This document shows, piece by piece, positions 10,601-23,000 of a DNA stretch of 64,000 nt. Below the pieces are notes generated by a model. It searched no databases. It was not told the DNA's origin and was given only the letters and a program-made list of their open reading frames with translations. The stretch comes from Angiostrongylus vasorum (lineage: Eukaryota; Nematoda; Chromadorea; Rhabditida; Metastrongylidae). The stretch is taken from contig JADANN010000334.1 in NCBI GenBank assembly GCA_018806985.1, positions 62,001 through 126,000 on the forward strand. The letters are read 5' to 3'. The position numbers and the translations under genes are program-made. How positions within the stretch are numbered: position 1 is the first letter of the stretch; each line of letters opens with the position of its first letter.

Positions 10601-13600
10601 GGCTCGATACATCGGCAAGCCACCGCGAGTCATTGTAAAGGCCAGATATGCATTCGATCATTTCCAGCGATGCTCAATGAGGTCGAATGCATGGCGTATC
10701 CCTAAGGGATTAACCAACGCCGAGAGCTTTATCCTTTATAGATGCATTACAACTGTTTTAGAGTAGTGATCGATCCTTCAGTCTCTCCATATAGTGTTTT
10801 TTATAGTCATTTTTAAACATTGCACTTCGGAATAGGTCTGATGGTTTTGAAGAAATCGATCTGCAATAAGCAGACGTATTTGTTGGAGTTTCAAACTTAT
10901 TTTGCAGGTTTTATATATGTTCATTATCCTAATGATCTTAAACTGCACTGAACTTTTTCTTTTATCTTTTTAACTATTGCCACCTAAGGAGAACTTTTTG
11001 CAACTCTTTTTGGGACGATTACTAGTTGAATTGCTTCTCCCCGCTGTTAACTTAAGTCTTTTCCTTAGTATAAAGTTCCATTATCCAGGTGAGGTTTTGA
11101 TTGTGCGCTTAGTTATGGATTTATTTTAAAGATAGTTGACACATGAACAAGTCTTCATTTTCGCTTGCTTTTATCTTTGGTTTAGGAAGTGTCAGTGAAG
11201 TTGTTGTCTGCTGACTGTCAGTGGCTTTGTGATCAGATAATTCTTGCTGGATCCGATGTTATGGGATGGCGCATGGGACAAACATGTGGTCGAAATGCAG
11301 TCGAGGTCTTTATTCTTCATTTTCTTTGTGTGTGTGGGAAAACTTGGAATAACTGTCATATTTTCACCATTCTTTACGATGGATCTCATAGTTTCAGTAT
11401 GCTCTACCATACCTCGCTAACTCGGTGGAGCGTCATTTTGATACGGACGCGAAAGACGATGTATTGGTTCTTAACAGAACACATCGTCAACTCCTAAGCC
11501 TGGCATACTATAAAAATGCACTGGTTCCCCTGTTCGCTCTACAATCTGCTGTTGGTTTGTAATATTTTAAACTTCGTTTTTAGATTGCAGTCCTTTTTTA
11601 TAGGTACTAGGTTTTTACAGTGGTCAACATAGTTAAGTTCGTAAATTTAGTGAGATCTTATGAAAGCTTCAGATTTCAGGGTTGGCGATGATTTCTCGGC
11701 CTTTAGGGCATAACATGTACAGTGATGTGATTGAAGACGTTGCACTCATATGTGACTGGATGCAGTTTGAAGTCATATTTTGTAAAGTATGTTATTCTAA
11801 ATCTAGAAAGCATTGAAGTCTTCCTGATTAATTCTCTATTCGGGGCAGTGATCGCGCAATGGTTAGTGGTGCCGTCAGTCAGGAAGCAAAGGCGCTAGTT
11901 AGATCCCCGCGCCAACGCTTACCTCCTATCCACGTGGAAACGCTTTACTCGGGTTATCTCAAAATTTCAAGAAGGATTGACTCGACGAATATTCTGCGGC
12001 ATTCATAAAGAAGACTAAATCCTCAAGTATCAGCTGAAACAACACGGGAAATGGTCCAAGACTATTGTGGACGATAAGTGCAAGGAAAACGAATGAAATA
12101 CGAGAAGAACTGGGATCCGTGCAGTAGATGTAGACTGGTCATTTAAAATAAAGAAAAAATTTTTTCTTTCGCTGCCCAAATGTATTGTTTGCACATATTG
12201 CATAGTTCAGATTTTTCCATTAGATTGACCGTACCATTCGGCGTTTCAGAATCGTTGTTCTCGTGTAAAGAAAAGGCATATTGATTTGTTTGAATTCACT
12301 GCCTAGCCTTCAGAGCTATTCGCATTTCTTGAATTTCACCTGCATCTCCTATATCAAATATCGCCTGTACTCAAGAAATCACCAATCCATTTAGTTCCTT
12401 TCGCTTGCCGAAGCAGCCTTATTCGCTCCATTTGTTCTTGAAATGCGAAAAATGTTGCAGTTTTCTGTAAGACAGCCCTTTGTTTCTAGATTTTTAAAGA
12501 TTGCTATAATCAGTGCACTGAGATCTGCCATGGATAGGTGAGTGCGCTTATAAAGAGCTTGTCTTGTATTTTCGTAATAGATGTGAGCCACTGGAGCATC
12601 TTCAAACCAATTCCCATGCACTTTCCCGTTACTTGGTTTCAGGCAGGGGGGGGCGAATCAACGTAAAGGTACACTTTGCCTATAAGGAAGCTCATAAGCG
12701 CGCATAAAATAAAAAAGGATAAAGCTTTCCGCGTTGATCAATCTTTGAAGGATGAGCCATGCATTCGACTTCATTAAGCGTCGTTCGAGGTGCATGAATT
12801 TTTTACAATGACTCGCGGTGGCCTACCGATGTATCGAACCAATGCTACTATCCTCCCAGACAAGTCTGGTACCAATTTGCCGACCACAGAAAGAGGAAGT
12901 GTTGTTGAGCCTGGGGCTTGGGGATCGATCCCTTGTGTATTGCAGGGCGCCTGGGACCACTGCGTTACACGCGCCCTATAAGTGCACATGTGCATGTATA
13001 TTGTGACTGATATGACTACTACATATGCATTTTCTTTAAAAGTATATGCGGAAATCGTGGGCGGTCTATTTCAACAAAGTTGGTAAACGCTGTCACCTTT
13101 AACTTGAACTTACTCGATTATGATGACCACGTTCCTCTTTCTACATATTTAAGCGTTCCTGTTTTAGCCGTGTGAGAACATTCGTGATGTTATTATGGCT
13201 GTCGTTGGTAAACAAGGTCTTAGTCGTATGCAGCATGGTTTGCTGAATCTACAAGAGAACGAAGATGATTTCGCTGGTGGAGACCGCATTAGTGTTCAGG
13301 TCTAGCACTTCTCACTATTTTTTGACTTGTCTTTATTTCATACTATTGTACTACTTCGAAGCCTAAGCCAAAACTATAGTCGGCGATTTAGGTACGTGAT
13401 TCATTGTCGTGTGACCTTCTGATGTTCCACTCGAATTTCCTGCGGCCATTTATGCAGTCGTTGTACATTGTCGTTGACAGATTACTTCTGGGTGATCTTC
13501 CTATTGAAGAATCGGAAACAATCCGAAATTGGTGTCAGTTTTGTGCCACAACCGCTTACTGCACACCGTTTCCTCTGATGTGTAGGTTTCTAGACCTTGA

Positions 13601-13887
13601 ATTTTTGTTGTGCGGCTCAGATTATGCCGTACTTATTAGTCCGTTTTGTAGTATGAAGTTGTAGATTTGTGCTTTTAAATCTTCTATTTCTAGTGGAGGC
13701 AGTAAACTCAGACTCATTTCGGAATTCACTTCTCCTGTTACGACAAAAAGGAATACTCTCAGAAGATTCAAAGTTTTTGCAAAGACACGAAGCAGAAGTA
13801 ATGCACGCCACTTTAATGAGATTGTTGACTGTGGAACAGTACACATGTACTGGAAGTATCTGTTGGTTCGGGTCTGTAGATGTTTAG
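4379..13887 (+). CDS. GPAM: Mitochondrial-type glycerol-3-phosphate acyltransferase (GPAM/ACL-6 family)
   Basis: Transfers an acyl group from acyl-CoA to sn-1 of glycerol-3-phosphate, the first step of glycerolipid synthesis; family members sit in the mitochondrial outer membrane. Sixteen exons join with consistent phase: 4379-4686, 5422-5569, 5629-5700, 5782-5918, 6039-6122, 6523-6597, 8709-8779, 8952-9046, 9139-9246, 9334-9576, 11186-11305, 11398-11554, 11680-11786, 13168-13299, 13392-13650, 13694-13887 (stop TAG 13885-13887). They encode 769 residues, close to the roughly 830 usual for the family; the initiator exon was not found. All four acyltransferase blocks are present in order: HRSHLD (I), GAFFIRR (II), FFLEGTRCRFGK (III) and LVPVSYTYD (IV). 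Introns hold SINE-A, SINE-C and a mariner remnant. The last intron (13651-13693, 43 bp) is the least certain junction. Confidence 0.9.
5422..6597 (+). CDS. GPAM: GPAT exons carrying acyltransferase motifs I-III
   Basis: Five exons. 5422-5569 gives the helical lead-in (RKLRGFFMDIRATVSRF). 5629-5700 and 5782-5918 give YLPLHRSHLDYL with the catalytic His and Asp, followed by IASGDNLN. 6039-6122 gives STGAFFIRRP, and 6523-6597 gives IEFFLEGTR. Introns are 59-400 bp. The longest (6123-6522) contains a T-rich low-complexity tract. Confidence 0.9.
6160..6440. repeat. T/A-rich low-complexity tract in GPAT intron
   Basis: Runs of TTTAT, ATTTA and TATTG dominate. The long hydrophobic frame across it reflects composition, not a protein. 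Confidence 0.7.
6843..7131 (-). repeat. SINE-A copy, full length
   Basis: On the minus strand it runs from the tRNA-like head near 7131 to a tail with two ATCCTTT repeats at 6843-6860. The body contains the conserved TGGTAxC and TCATTGTAAAGGCC blocks. It lies in a GPAT intron. Confidence 0.75.
7455..7545 (+). mobile_element. PLE terminal fragment
   Basis: CGACCTTCTATAAACC followed by AAATAATCGATAT and then GGCCTTTCGCCCTT matches the ends of the PLE-like elements near 36716 and 40490. Confidence 0.45.
8205..8489 (+). repeat. SINE-A copy, full length
   Basis: It has head, central block (GGCAAATTGGTACCAGACC), GAGTCATTGTAAAGGCC and an imperfect ATACTTTT tail. A second, very decayed 3' end may follow at about 8640-8708. 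Confidence 0.75.
8709..9576 (+). CDS. GPAM: GPAT exons with motifs III (end) and IV
   Basis: Exon 8709-8779 completes GTR with CRFGKSQLPKHGLISN. 8952-9046 gives YLVPVSYTYDNIAEG (block IV). 9139-9246 gives the KRESVFGVLHAVFKSF region. 9334-9576 gives the linker after the catalytic core (IRAIGYHVLYEAQ). All phases agree across the four junctions. Confidence 0.9.
9890..10279 (-). mobile_element. Tc1/mariner-type transposase remnant
   Basis: On the minus strand, ALWCAMTSNRTVGPF is followed by HGAPPHSVI and, in a shifted frame, GPNEWPARRSGLT. This is the order seen in mariner-type DDE transposases (WxG/A...GPF, QDGAPPH, W-P-x-R-S-x-D-L-T-P). The last catalytic Asp is replaced and frames are broken, so it is dead. 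It sits in a GPAT intron. Confidence 0.6.
10461..10740 (+). repeat. SINE-A copy, full length
   Basis: Box A TGGCGGAGTGG at about 10470 and a B-box-like GGAATTGATCC at about 10509 precede the central block, body and ATCCTTTATA tail. One of the best copies for defining the family. Confidence 0.8.
11186..13887 (+). CDS. GPAM: GPAT C-terminal exons
   Basis: Six exons (11186-11305, 11398-11554, 11680-11786, 13168-13299, 13392-13650, 13694-13887) encode the C-terminal half that follows the acyltransferase fold in GPAM-type enzymes. The sequence is less conserved, for example DCQWLCDQI, VLVLNRTHRQLL and NSDSFRNSLLLLRQKGIL. The short last intron has a good donor (GTATGA) and acceptor (TTTCTAG), and the phase fits. 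I cannot exclude a different arrangement between 13560 and 13700. Confidence 0.8.
11846..12152 (+). repeat. SINE-C copy
   Basis: The head has a degenerate A box (TCGCGCAATGG). The 3' end GGGATCCGTGCAGTAGATG matches the SINE-C family. It lies in a GPAT intron. Confidence 0.65.
12153..12700. other. GPAT intron sequence, one unexplained open frame
   Basis: A 76-codon minus-strand frame (12621-12391) has ordinary protein-like composition but no domain I recognise and no clear splice context. Confidence 0.3.
12712..12978 (-). repeat. SINE-A copy, full length
   Basis: Tail ATCCTTTTTT at the left end; tRNA-like head with GTAACGCAGTGG near 12968 on the minus strand. In a GPAT intron. Confidence 0.75.
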
Positions 13888-15049
13888 TGGGTAGTGGTTT
13901 CTCGCTTGGAACTGAACATTGTCTGTAAGCCCGAACCACAGAGTGACCAGTAAAAGCTCTACTAAACTCTGCGTTAATCAGTCTTGTGCCCGCACTGCCC
14001 TGTGCGCTCTTCTTTGTCGAAGGACATTGAGAGAGTTGCACATTCACATTCCTATATGTCAACTCTTACAGTTTCTGACGAGGGTAGGTTTCCTAAGAAA
14101 TAGATTGTCGAGCTTTCATGGAGTTTCTCACCCCTTTATATCGCCCTGTTGGCCGTAGGCTCCTGGTCGAATCAAATTCTAGGTTAGGTTATAATGCATC
14201 TGCATGTAACATGCCTTGGTGTTTATCTAGATTATCCATCATTCTGTGGTTATGTTTGAACAGAAGGTATGCGTTGACCACAATAAAGACAAAGATTTCG
14301 TTCTTTGAATCCGCATCTTCCTCAATGCAAGGAAATGTTCGGTTTTGTTCCGCTTTTATCTCTCCTATCCACTTGATTGGGTTGATGCTCCTTGTATTTT
14401 CGTGATTGTCTTTCAACTGGGGGTCAGTTTTGGAAAGGAGAATCTGTTTTCTTATTGAGAGATCTGCAGTGTCTTTTAATCCAAAGTGTCCTTTTCAATA
14501 TGGGTTTGTTCTTAATATGAAAAAATATGTTTTTGTGAATGTTTGCTAGACATTTTGGAATTGCGTTAGGTTATGAAGACGAGAGGATTTATTGCAAACG
14601 TAGCTTTCATAAGATTTAAGATCTAGACTTGTAAGGTTTTTTTTTAATAAGGATAAGATAGGATTTTAATGTACCCGTGACCGTCACTGGTGTTTTGGCT
14701 TATATGGTACCCTTTCCATCCGTGAATTATTTAAGACTTATGTTAGTATTTATGTTAATGTTAAATGAAATGAGATTGTTTCCGAACTCGCCTTATATTC
14801 TGTTTGTTGTTGAAAGGAGATTTTTCCTCTTGTAGTCCTTACATTATTTTGTACCATACTTCCATATGTTGCCATCAGTAATAGTCAAACTTTGATGGTT
14901 GAAATGGAAGAACAAAATAAACAGCATCTTAAAACTGTACTCTAGAACAGCGATCTTCTTTATTTTTATAGGACCAGTTTTTATATCTACTGTCCGGATG
15001 CCAGCACTTCTCACAGTCGATTCGTTTGGTGGCATGCATCCATCATCCA
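13888..15049. other. Downstream of GPAT, no gene seen
   Basis: Presumed 3' UTR and intergenic sequence. It becomes AT-rich after 14400. Nothing else recognised. Confidence 0.5.
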
Positions 15050-15324
15050 CGAGCCCGCGTAGCCCAGTGGTCGGAGGCGCCCTGCAAGACACATGAGATC
15101 GGTACCAGCGTCCCGGCCTCACCAAACCCTCCATCTGTCCGGAATCGGCTGATTGGTACCGGACCTTCCTGGGAGGATAGCAACAATGACTCGATACATC
15201 GGTAGATCGCCGTGAGTCATTGTAAAGGCTAGGTATGCATTCAATCACCTCCAACGGTGCTTAACGAAGTCGAATGCGTGGCGCATCTCTCATGGACTGA
15301 TCAACGTCAGAGCTTTATCCTTCC
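15050..15324 (+). repeat. SINE-A copy, full length
   Basis: Box A GTAGCCCAGTGG, central block with TTGGTACCGGACC, and tail TTTATCCTTCC. It abuts a SINE-C in the opposite orientation. Confidence 0.75.
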
Positions 15325-15632
15325 TTAGTTATCATCCAGGAAGATTTTCCGACGCAAGGTTGACGTATTACATGTAATTTCGGATGCTGCTTGAGAATTT
15401 TCACTTCGTCTTAAATGCCGCAGATTAATGGTCGAGTTGATTCTCCCTGGATTCCTGGGATAGTCGGACTGGATCATCCCCACTGGACTGCAGATAGCAA
15501 CTTTTTCCCCGGAGAAATCCGGTACCAATTTCCCGACCCCGGATGAATAAGAGGGTCGCTGAGGCTGGAGCGAGATCAAACCAGCACCTTTCTCGTGATA
15601 ATCGGCATCACAGTCACTGTGCTATCCTCCCT
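15325..15632 (-). repeat. SINE-C copy, directly abutting SINE-A
   Basis: On the minus strand: box A ATAGCACAGTGA near 15625, B-box region TGGTTTGATCTC, then the central block GGAAATTGGTACCGG at about 15536-15520. The 3' end runs straight into the SINE-A tail. Confidence 0.65.
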
Positions 15633-15850
15633 AAAACGTCCAGAGCGTTCGGGAAAGCATTTGCGAAGAAAGGGACAGAAGCCTATACAAAAGAGCGCAG
15701 CGATCACAACCAGTTTCGGCTGCATTCTCGTGTCGTAAATGAGATGTAAGATGTACAAAATATTAAGAGTGCCTCATTTTTATCACTTCTTTCTATTTCT
15801 GTGCAGTGACGAACTTTTTTTGGAATACAATATAGTGTCTTTCAGTCAGA

Positions 15851-16126
15851 GGGCGGTTGTAGCAGAGTGGTTGGAGATGCCCTGCAATACACATAGGATC
15901 GATTCCGCCCCCAGGCTGACTAAGCCTTCCATTCCTCCGGGGTCGCCGATTTGGTACCAGACCTGTCCGGGAGGGTAGCAGCACCGACTCGATACATCGG
16001 TAGGCCACTGTAAGCCATTGTAAAGGCCAGATATGCATTCAGTTACCTCCTACGATACTTAATAAAGTCGAATGCACGGCGCACCTCCACGGATTGATCA
16101 ACGCCGACAGCCTTATCCTTATCCTC
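15851..16126 (+). repeat. SINE-A copy, full length
   Basis: Box A TAGCAGAGTGG, box B GGATCGATTCC, central block, and tail TTATCCTTATCC. Confidence 0.8.
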
Positions 16127-16572
16127 ATAGTGACATTAAAGTATAAGCTATTGTTTAAGGAAATTAATAACTCACAGGGTATAGTTCACCAAGAACCGGT
16201 AGGTATATTCATTCCCTCTTCTTTGCATTCAAATTCGCATTTAACCCTAGTAACAGATGAAGTCGTTAACTTTCAAGCCCCATTAGGATAAAAGGAATGG
16301 GACGTGTGGTGGCTGTAGTTGCACCGATTGTCATAGAGCTCACGCTTAGGAGCTTTGTGGCAGGCAATAAGTCGTTGTGCTCGGTTGGCAACGTGACTGT
16401 CTGTACATCATTCCTCAAAGATCTTTCCACTGTGAAGGTGTTGCCATGTTGTTATCGTAAAATTGACTTTACATTCTACTATTTCGAATGTGGGGCCCGA
16501 TTTCCCAGAGAAAGTGTTAGGTAATTCTTACTCATATCAGGGGCTGTCATCTACTCTGATAACCCAACAGTT
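16127..16572. other. Region upstream of DCAF5-like start
   Basis: No repeat recognised. An acceptor-like CATATCAG at about 16533-16540, 32 bp before the ATG, could be a cis or spliced-leader acceptor. Confidence 0.35.
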
Positions 16573-17023
16573 ATGGCGTCTGCTGTGGATGCGAATGGTG
16601 GTAAAGTTGATGTCGATTCTGAAACAAAGGTCGCATGGTCTCGTGGAAGTTGGAATGTTGGTGGATTTGTGGAAGATGTTCGACTTGGAATGATACAAGG
16701 ACATCTGAAGGATTTTCATGTGAGATTTGTTTTATCTTACTGTCATCTTGCCTTCAGGGTTGCATATCCTACTATAGGTCCTGTCGTGCTGCTGAATTCC
16801 AGGAAATGAATCTCCAGTTATGTTTGTACAGATTTTCATGAGTGCTGAAGTGTGTAATGGAATGTATGATGTACAGGTCCGTATAAATTTGTACAAGTTT
16901 AGAATGATGTTTTCCGTATCGGAGCCAAGAAATTTGGTGCTGTACATCAGAAGGATATCTTGGGACACACGGGTTGTGTAAACGCCGTCGAATTCAACAA
17001 GAGTGAAATTTTACTTGCTAGTG
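16573..17023 (+). CDS. DCAF5: DCAF5-like exons 1-2 (N-terminus and first blade)
   Basis: Exon 1 (16573-16719) opens with MASAVDANGGKVDVD, a region specific to this protein. Exon 2 (16903-17023, after acceptor TTTAG) gives HQKDILGHTGCVNAVEF, matching the DCAF5 blade-1 start. The ATG is the first in frame downstream of the acceptor-like site at 16540. Confidence 0.85.
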
Positions 17024-20000
17024 GTAAGTTTTAATACTACTTCCTGAAAATTTCTTTTTATCTTGAAAGATAGCGATGGGTTTTTTATACGTAAGCTTGT
17101 TGCTTGTAATTTCTTGCCTAGCTGAATCAGCCGAAAACAGTCGTAATCGTAGGTTTATGGACCCGTGAATATGGGATTTTTGTTCATTTTCATTCTTAGC
17201 TCAGTTGTTAGCAGTTTCATAATTACTTGAATACGTAAATGGTTCATCTACATTGGTTGTGGGAGCTCCATCATAATTTCAATTTTTTCGGAGTTTTGCT
17301 GGTTTAGCCATTGTGATTTCCTGGATTCTCGAGGTCAGCCAAGCCAAACTTCGCCCGTCTTCACTACCACAGGGCAGCTGCCACTCTTGTGCATCAGGGG
17401 GGAAAATTGCCACCACGCGACTAGTTTGATACGTGAATCCTGGTATCGCTTTATTTCTGGCTGTTCCTCCCAATGGAAAGGCCGGATTCCTTCTCAGTTT
17501 GGGAGGCCGTGCTGAGAATATGAATCTTCCCGCTCTACGTCGCAGTCCGACGTCCAGGAACACCTCTCAGCCGCGGTGAGGCGACAACGTGTTGGGAGGA
17601 AGCAGTGCCATACATATATTGCATCAATATGCCTGGTTTTAAAGTTGATATTAGCCGATGGCCGTTGAAAGGTTTTGCATACAGCATGGATACAATGGGA
17701 CAGTGGTGCCTCAGACTTCACTGTTTGGAGCGACTAGAATCGGCTATTCTTTAAAATTCAATAGGGTTTTGAAAATTCCCTATTAAGGATGTTAATGCTG
17801 CAAACAAAACTTGATGTAAGGTATCAAATCCCTCATAGTACAGTTCATCTACAGAATAAACAGGATTTGCAGATAAGAAATAAAATAATTGTTTAGTTCG
17901 TAATAATTAGTTCAGTAACCATTCATGGAGCCAGTGAACATATTGGCCCGTCTTATTGTTTCGTCTGAAATATGCAATTAATGAAGTCAGTAGACGTGAA
18001 ACTTTTTGTAAGTTCCTTAATGGGATCGCTTTGGTGGACTCGAAAAATTGTTGAAGAGTTCGGTGGTAGTCGTTTATCACTACCTCTTCTGCTAGATCAT
18101 CTGTATCAGCTGTAATTTCGTTAACTGTCGAATAACTCGAGCGGCAACTGGTTAAACTTCCATTTGTAACTCTCGAAGGAAGTTCGTCGAATGAACAATT
18201 GGACAGTTGTTAAGAGTGTCTCACTCTACTTCGCGCCCAACCACTATAAGGCGGTGTCAAGAGCATTCCGTAGGATCCGAAATTCATAATTAGAGCTTGC
18301 CTCACATTACTTATTAATTCGCAACTCCCTGATTACGCTCCTGAAGATCACACCTTTTTTGCAGTTGGGTGTTTTTCTGAATTTTAAAACTTAGCATAAT
18401 AAATACGTAGAGTCATTTATGACCATTGAGCGATGATTTGGTGTTCGATTCCATCCCTTCTTTGTGTGTGTTGCGTTGTTTGCCTTCATCAAGTCAGTCT
18501 AGGACACGATCGTGTTGGCCTTGAAATATCTTCAGTGGAACAACTATGTCGCTTTGTTTGGCGTTTTTTTGGCGCTAAGGAGTTAGTCCAAAGCGGTTAC
18601 AGGTTCTTACTACCATGAGTACCTAGCTTATACGGATCGGAGGAACGATTAACACCCCTGTACCATATCTTTTTTTTCCAAGGCGACGGCTATTCATTAG
18701 TATTATTCTTATTGCGATCTTTAGCTTTGGTTTACCTTTATATATGTTTATAGGTTTGTAGATGAACTCCCACTTCTGCTTTTAAGCTTTCTGGATCTTC
18801 ATCACCAAAAGCGTTACTGTGTGATACTCGATGTAGACCTTGTTTTTAAAGTCCGTCTATGAGTGGAAGTAGTACTTGTTCCTAGCGAAATGTGAGAACC
18901 TTTTTTCTGCTTATGAAATTTGCTTGCAAATAGACCACCAGTGTGTATCACATTGGTCTGTAGTTGAACGCTTCCGTTCTCCTGTGGAATTAATAGGAAA
19001 GAACCACACGTAAACCACTGCAAACAGTTCTTGATGGGTTAATGTTGATTTTTATGTTAGAGAAGCGTTAATATATACTAAAGGATAGCTTTGCACCTAC
19101 CCAGGAACACATCCTAATGGGTTACCTCCTCATCGTGTGTGGGAGGTGTTCCCTACGTGTCGGGTTGCGATGTACAGGAGGGGATTCTTCCCCCCTGCAG
19201 GGTCTCGCAGGCTGAAAAGGAGCCCGTTGTTTCTGTCAGGAAGTTCAGCTAGGAGTGAACCAATACCGGGATCCACCACCGTCCTGGTATCAAATTAGTC
19301 GCATAGTGGCAAATTTCCCTTTGATCCACAAGGGCGGCGACTGCCTGTGGTGGTGACGACCTAGTGCAGACTTTGGCCAGGCTGACCTCGGGTCTCCACG
19401 GAACCAAATTGGCTAAACTAGCAATACTCCGAAAAAACTGGAATTTTGCTGGGACCTACACAACCAGTGAGGATGGGCTATCCACGTCATTAAATGATAG
19501 CTTGTTGTAAGTCAAAGTAGGCGTAATGTGTTCAAGTGTCTATGAGACAACTACTAGGCGTGTTGTTTTTACTAAATAGTTCGTCTAAAGTTCTAATTGA
19601 TGTGACTGTAATCTAGGTGGCGATGATATGCGAGTGTTTGTATGGCGTGTCGCAGATCTTATGGTGTGCGGAAAACCAAAACCGGCTGTTATTATGGAAC
19701 GAGGCCACCACTCGAACATCTTTTGCTATCAATTCTCACTCGAGTTAGCCTAATTCTTTGCTCTACTACAATCATACTGCAATCCCGTTGACGGGCGACT
19801 GCTGATGGCACGGGTAGACAGAAAACTAGTTGAAAGGCGAAACGAAAGATCCGCATGGTATGGTGTTGAACACGTTACCCCACGAAAAGGGTGATAGCGC
19901 GTTCGTTCCCTTTGGCAGACACTTGCGGTCCGGTGTTTTGCAAATATCTGTTTCATTGGAGTTGTATCATACAATCATTCATATGTTGTTTTCTTTATAC

Positions 20001-23000
20001 ATTTTGTAAGAAAACATAGCTTTTTCTAGTGGTGCTGAGTTGTATTCTGGTGGTAACGATGGTATGGTAATTTGTCACGACGTAGACACTCGAAAGCCCC
20101 TCTGTGTATATGAAGAACGTCATCCTGTCTACAGTATTTCTGCTAATGTAAGTTTAAAGCAATACGACGAGAAATTGGTTAGTGCTTCAATAGAAAAAAA
20201 ACTGGTTGTAAATATGATTACGCAAATTTCGCGGACAATTCATTAGTGGACAGATCTTTGGTCGGTCAACTTGTTGGTAATACGTTCTCTTTCAGCATGT
20301 TTTTTGTACATTTGTTTTAATGCTGTACTAACACTACTAACCCTACTTAGAAGGCAGGTTTGGTTGTGAATGTAGCACGAAACATATTATTTAAATATTT
20401 TTTGGTGGTATTTTGGTATTAATAGAAGTACTTTCCTTATGTCATTAAGGCAACATTTTCCTAACAGCGCATTTTTTTACTTGAATTATCCTAATTGCAG
20501 TCTCAAGAGGGATATAGAATACACTGTAGTTGTTGAAAAGTAGACATTTATTTATTTATTGGAATGTGTAGCGCAGTGGTCGAAGGCGCCATGTGACGCA
20601 CACGTCGAATCGATCCCCGCGCCGATGGCCCACCGAGCCCTCTGTTCCTCTGGGGTCGGCAAATTAGTAGCAGATTTGTCAGGGAAGATAGCAGCACTGA
20701 CCCAATACATCGGTAGGCCTCCGCGAGTCATTGTACAGCCCAGATATTCAATCGCTTCCAACGATGCCTAGTGAAGTCGAATGCATCCTCAGGGGTTGAT
20801 CAGCGCCGAGAGCTTTATGCTTTTTTTATTTTGCTTATTTTAAAGTTTTTGTTACATGGTTGGTCTCATCTTTGTTATCGCCTTTGAGGTGATGTTTGAA
20901 ATTGATTCCTCAAAATTATCATATTTAGCCTATTGACTATAATATCATGGCAGCTGCTCGTGAAGGTGGTGTAGTGTCTTTCTATGATCGCAGGGAAACT
21001 AGAGAAGGTTGTTTCTGCCTTGTCGATAAAGGTACGGAGAATCCAGCTTGCCTTAAAAGCTCAGTAATGTTTGTTCTGGTTTTTATTTGTGTATTTTCAG
21101 GTCAACTTTTTCGTGGTCAGTATAATCCGGCCAATGCACTTTTATTTGCTACGGCATCAAGTCGTGGCGTTCGTCTTTACGACCTACGACATCGGAGGAA
21201 GTATGAGTTTATTTGCTGTTTCTGTATATCGGGTGAAATAGAAAAATATCGGCAACAAGCTAGGGAGAGTGACAAATTTCGTTTTACCCACTTATAACTC
21301 TTCTCATCTGTTTAGGCCGTTGCTTGATTTGAAAGATTTCGTCAGCGAAGCGATCTATGTTGAGTGGAATTCGATAGGGACGGCGATCACGGCTCTCCAG
21401 TCTCACTCGGATCCTATTTACATAGATGTAATTGAAACAATCTATCGTTTTATCTTTTGTTTAACATTGAAAGGATCCAAGCCTATAGATTTCATCGTGA
21501 ATTTGTAATACAAAACAGAAAAAGTTTTATAACTAAACATAGCTGATTGTTCTAATTTACAGAGGTCATAGTCTTCTATTTGTTGTCAACTAAGCTTGAT
21601 TTCAGTGGTTACCAACATACATTTACTGCATTTGAGAGCAAGACTTTACATAGCTTTTTAATTTTTTTGTCTTTTATTGAGTTAAATTCCGTATTATGAT
21701 AGGCATGGTAAATTATTGAATTCAAACTTAGTCTTAGAAGTCTATGGAGATTGATTGCCTCAAATCCGTTGCTAATAGTTACCGTTTCGCTCTATCCTTT
21801 TTTTTGTTAAATGATTTCATGCGCAGTAATTTAGCTCGCTGAGCGCCGTAAGGTGGAACTCAAAGATCCTCAGTACAGTAATGTACACACGATCAAGTCC
21901 ATTACATTCATGGATGACAACACGATAGTGACGGGTAGCGATGATTTCAATGTATACGCCTGGCGCGTACCTGGAACTGGGAATAACGGCGGTTAGTTCA
22001 AGTTCTTTTACGAAACGGCTTTATTTTTGCAACCTCAAGGCAAAGAACTCTTTTGTAAAAGTGTTGTTCATTTGAAATCAAATTGCTATTGTTAAGATAT
22101 CTGAAATCGGTAACTACTAGGGTTTATCGAACCCATAGTGTTTCAATTCATCAATGTAGAGCGCGTAAGAAGATGGCTTTAAGAGATGGTCAAGTGCTCC
22201 CGGTAGTTTTTTTCAAATGGTTTTGTTCTCGACAAAATTATACCGCTGAAATTTGGAAAGACGGGAAGGATTAGTGCAAAATATCTTCTCACTTTGTTTT
22301 CCCTTTTTTTGTGGAACACAGTGCGCACATAACATTTTCATTTATTTTAATACGGAGTTAGTCACAAGTTTATTTTGCTTACTGTTCCATAATCCTATGG
22401 CATCGCTCTAGTAATTTGATAACTTTTTTGGTAGCACTTCCCGGATATCTAGATAAACAGGTACTTCAGGTGGCTTGTCCATAGAGACGAGCTTAATCCC
22501 ATTTAAGATGTTTTGCAGAGATCTTAATAATGGTAATCGAGGACTGCATGCCCCAATGAATGAGGTGGATGGCACGAGTTATCTTCGATCTCATTCTTCC
22601 ACTTAGCAGTGTATAATCCTTACTTATGTTCACATTTTTGCATCTCTGGAAGTGAGCGAACGTGTACTAATTCGGAAATGTACCAGTTTTTGGGTTGCTT
22701 CAAGAAACGACAGAATTTGATATTAGGTTATTCGTAAATTAAAGCACGACTTGGACGTGTATCTTTAAAGCTGGTAACAAAACTTTTTATCGAAATAGGG
22801 AACACTGTAATCCACTCATTTCTTTTTCTACGAGAAACAAGATTATTTATTCTGACTGTATAAAACTTTGGAGTTCTTGAGATGGGGAAGGCATTGAGTG
22901 CAATTTTGGCCTCAGCTTTGGATCTGGAAAATTTCTCACTCAAAATGTTATCGATTTGCGTGAGGAGGAGGTAGTTGGTGGACGAAAAGGGGGAGGGGGG

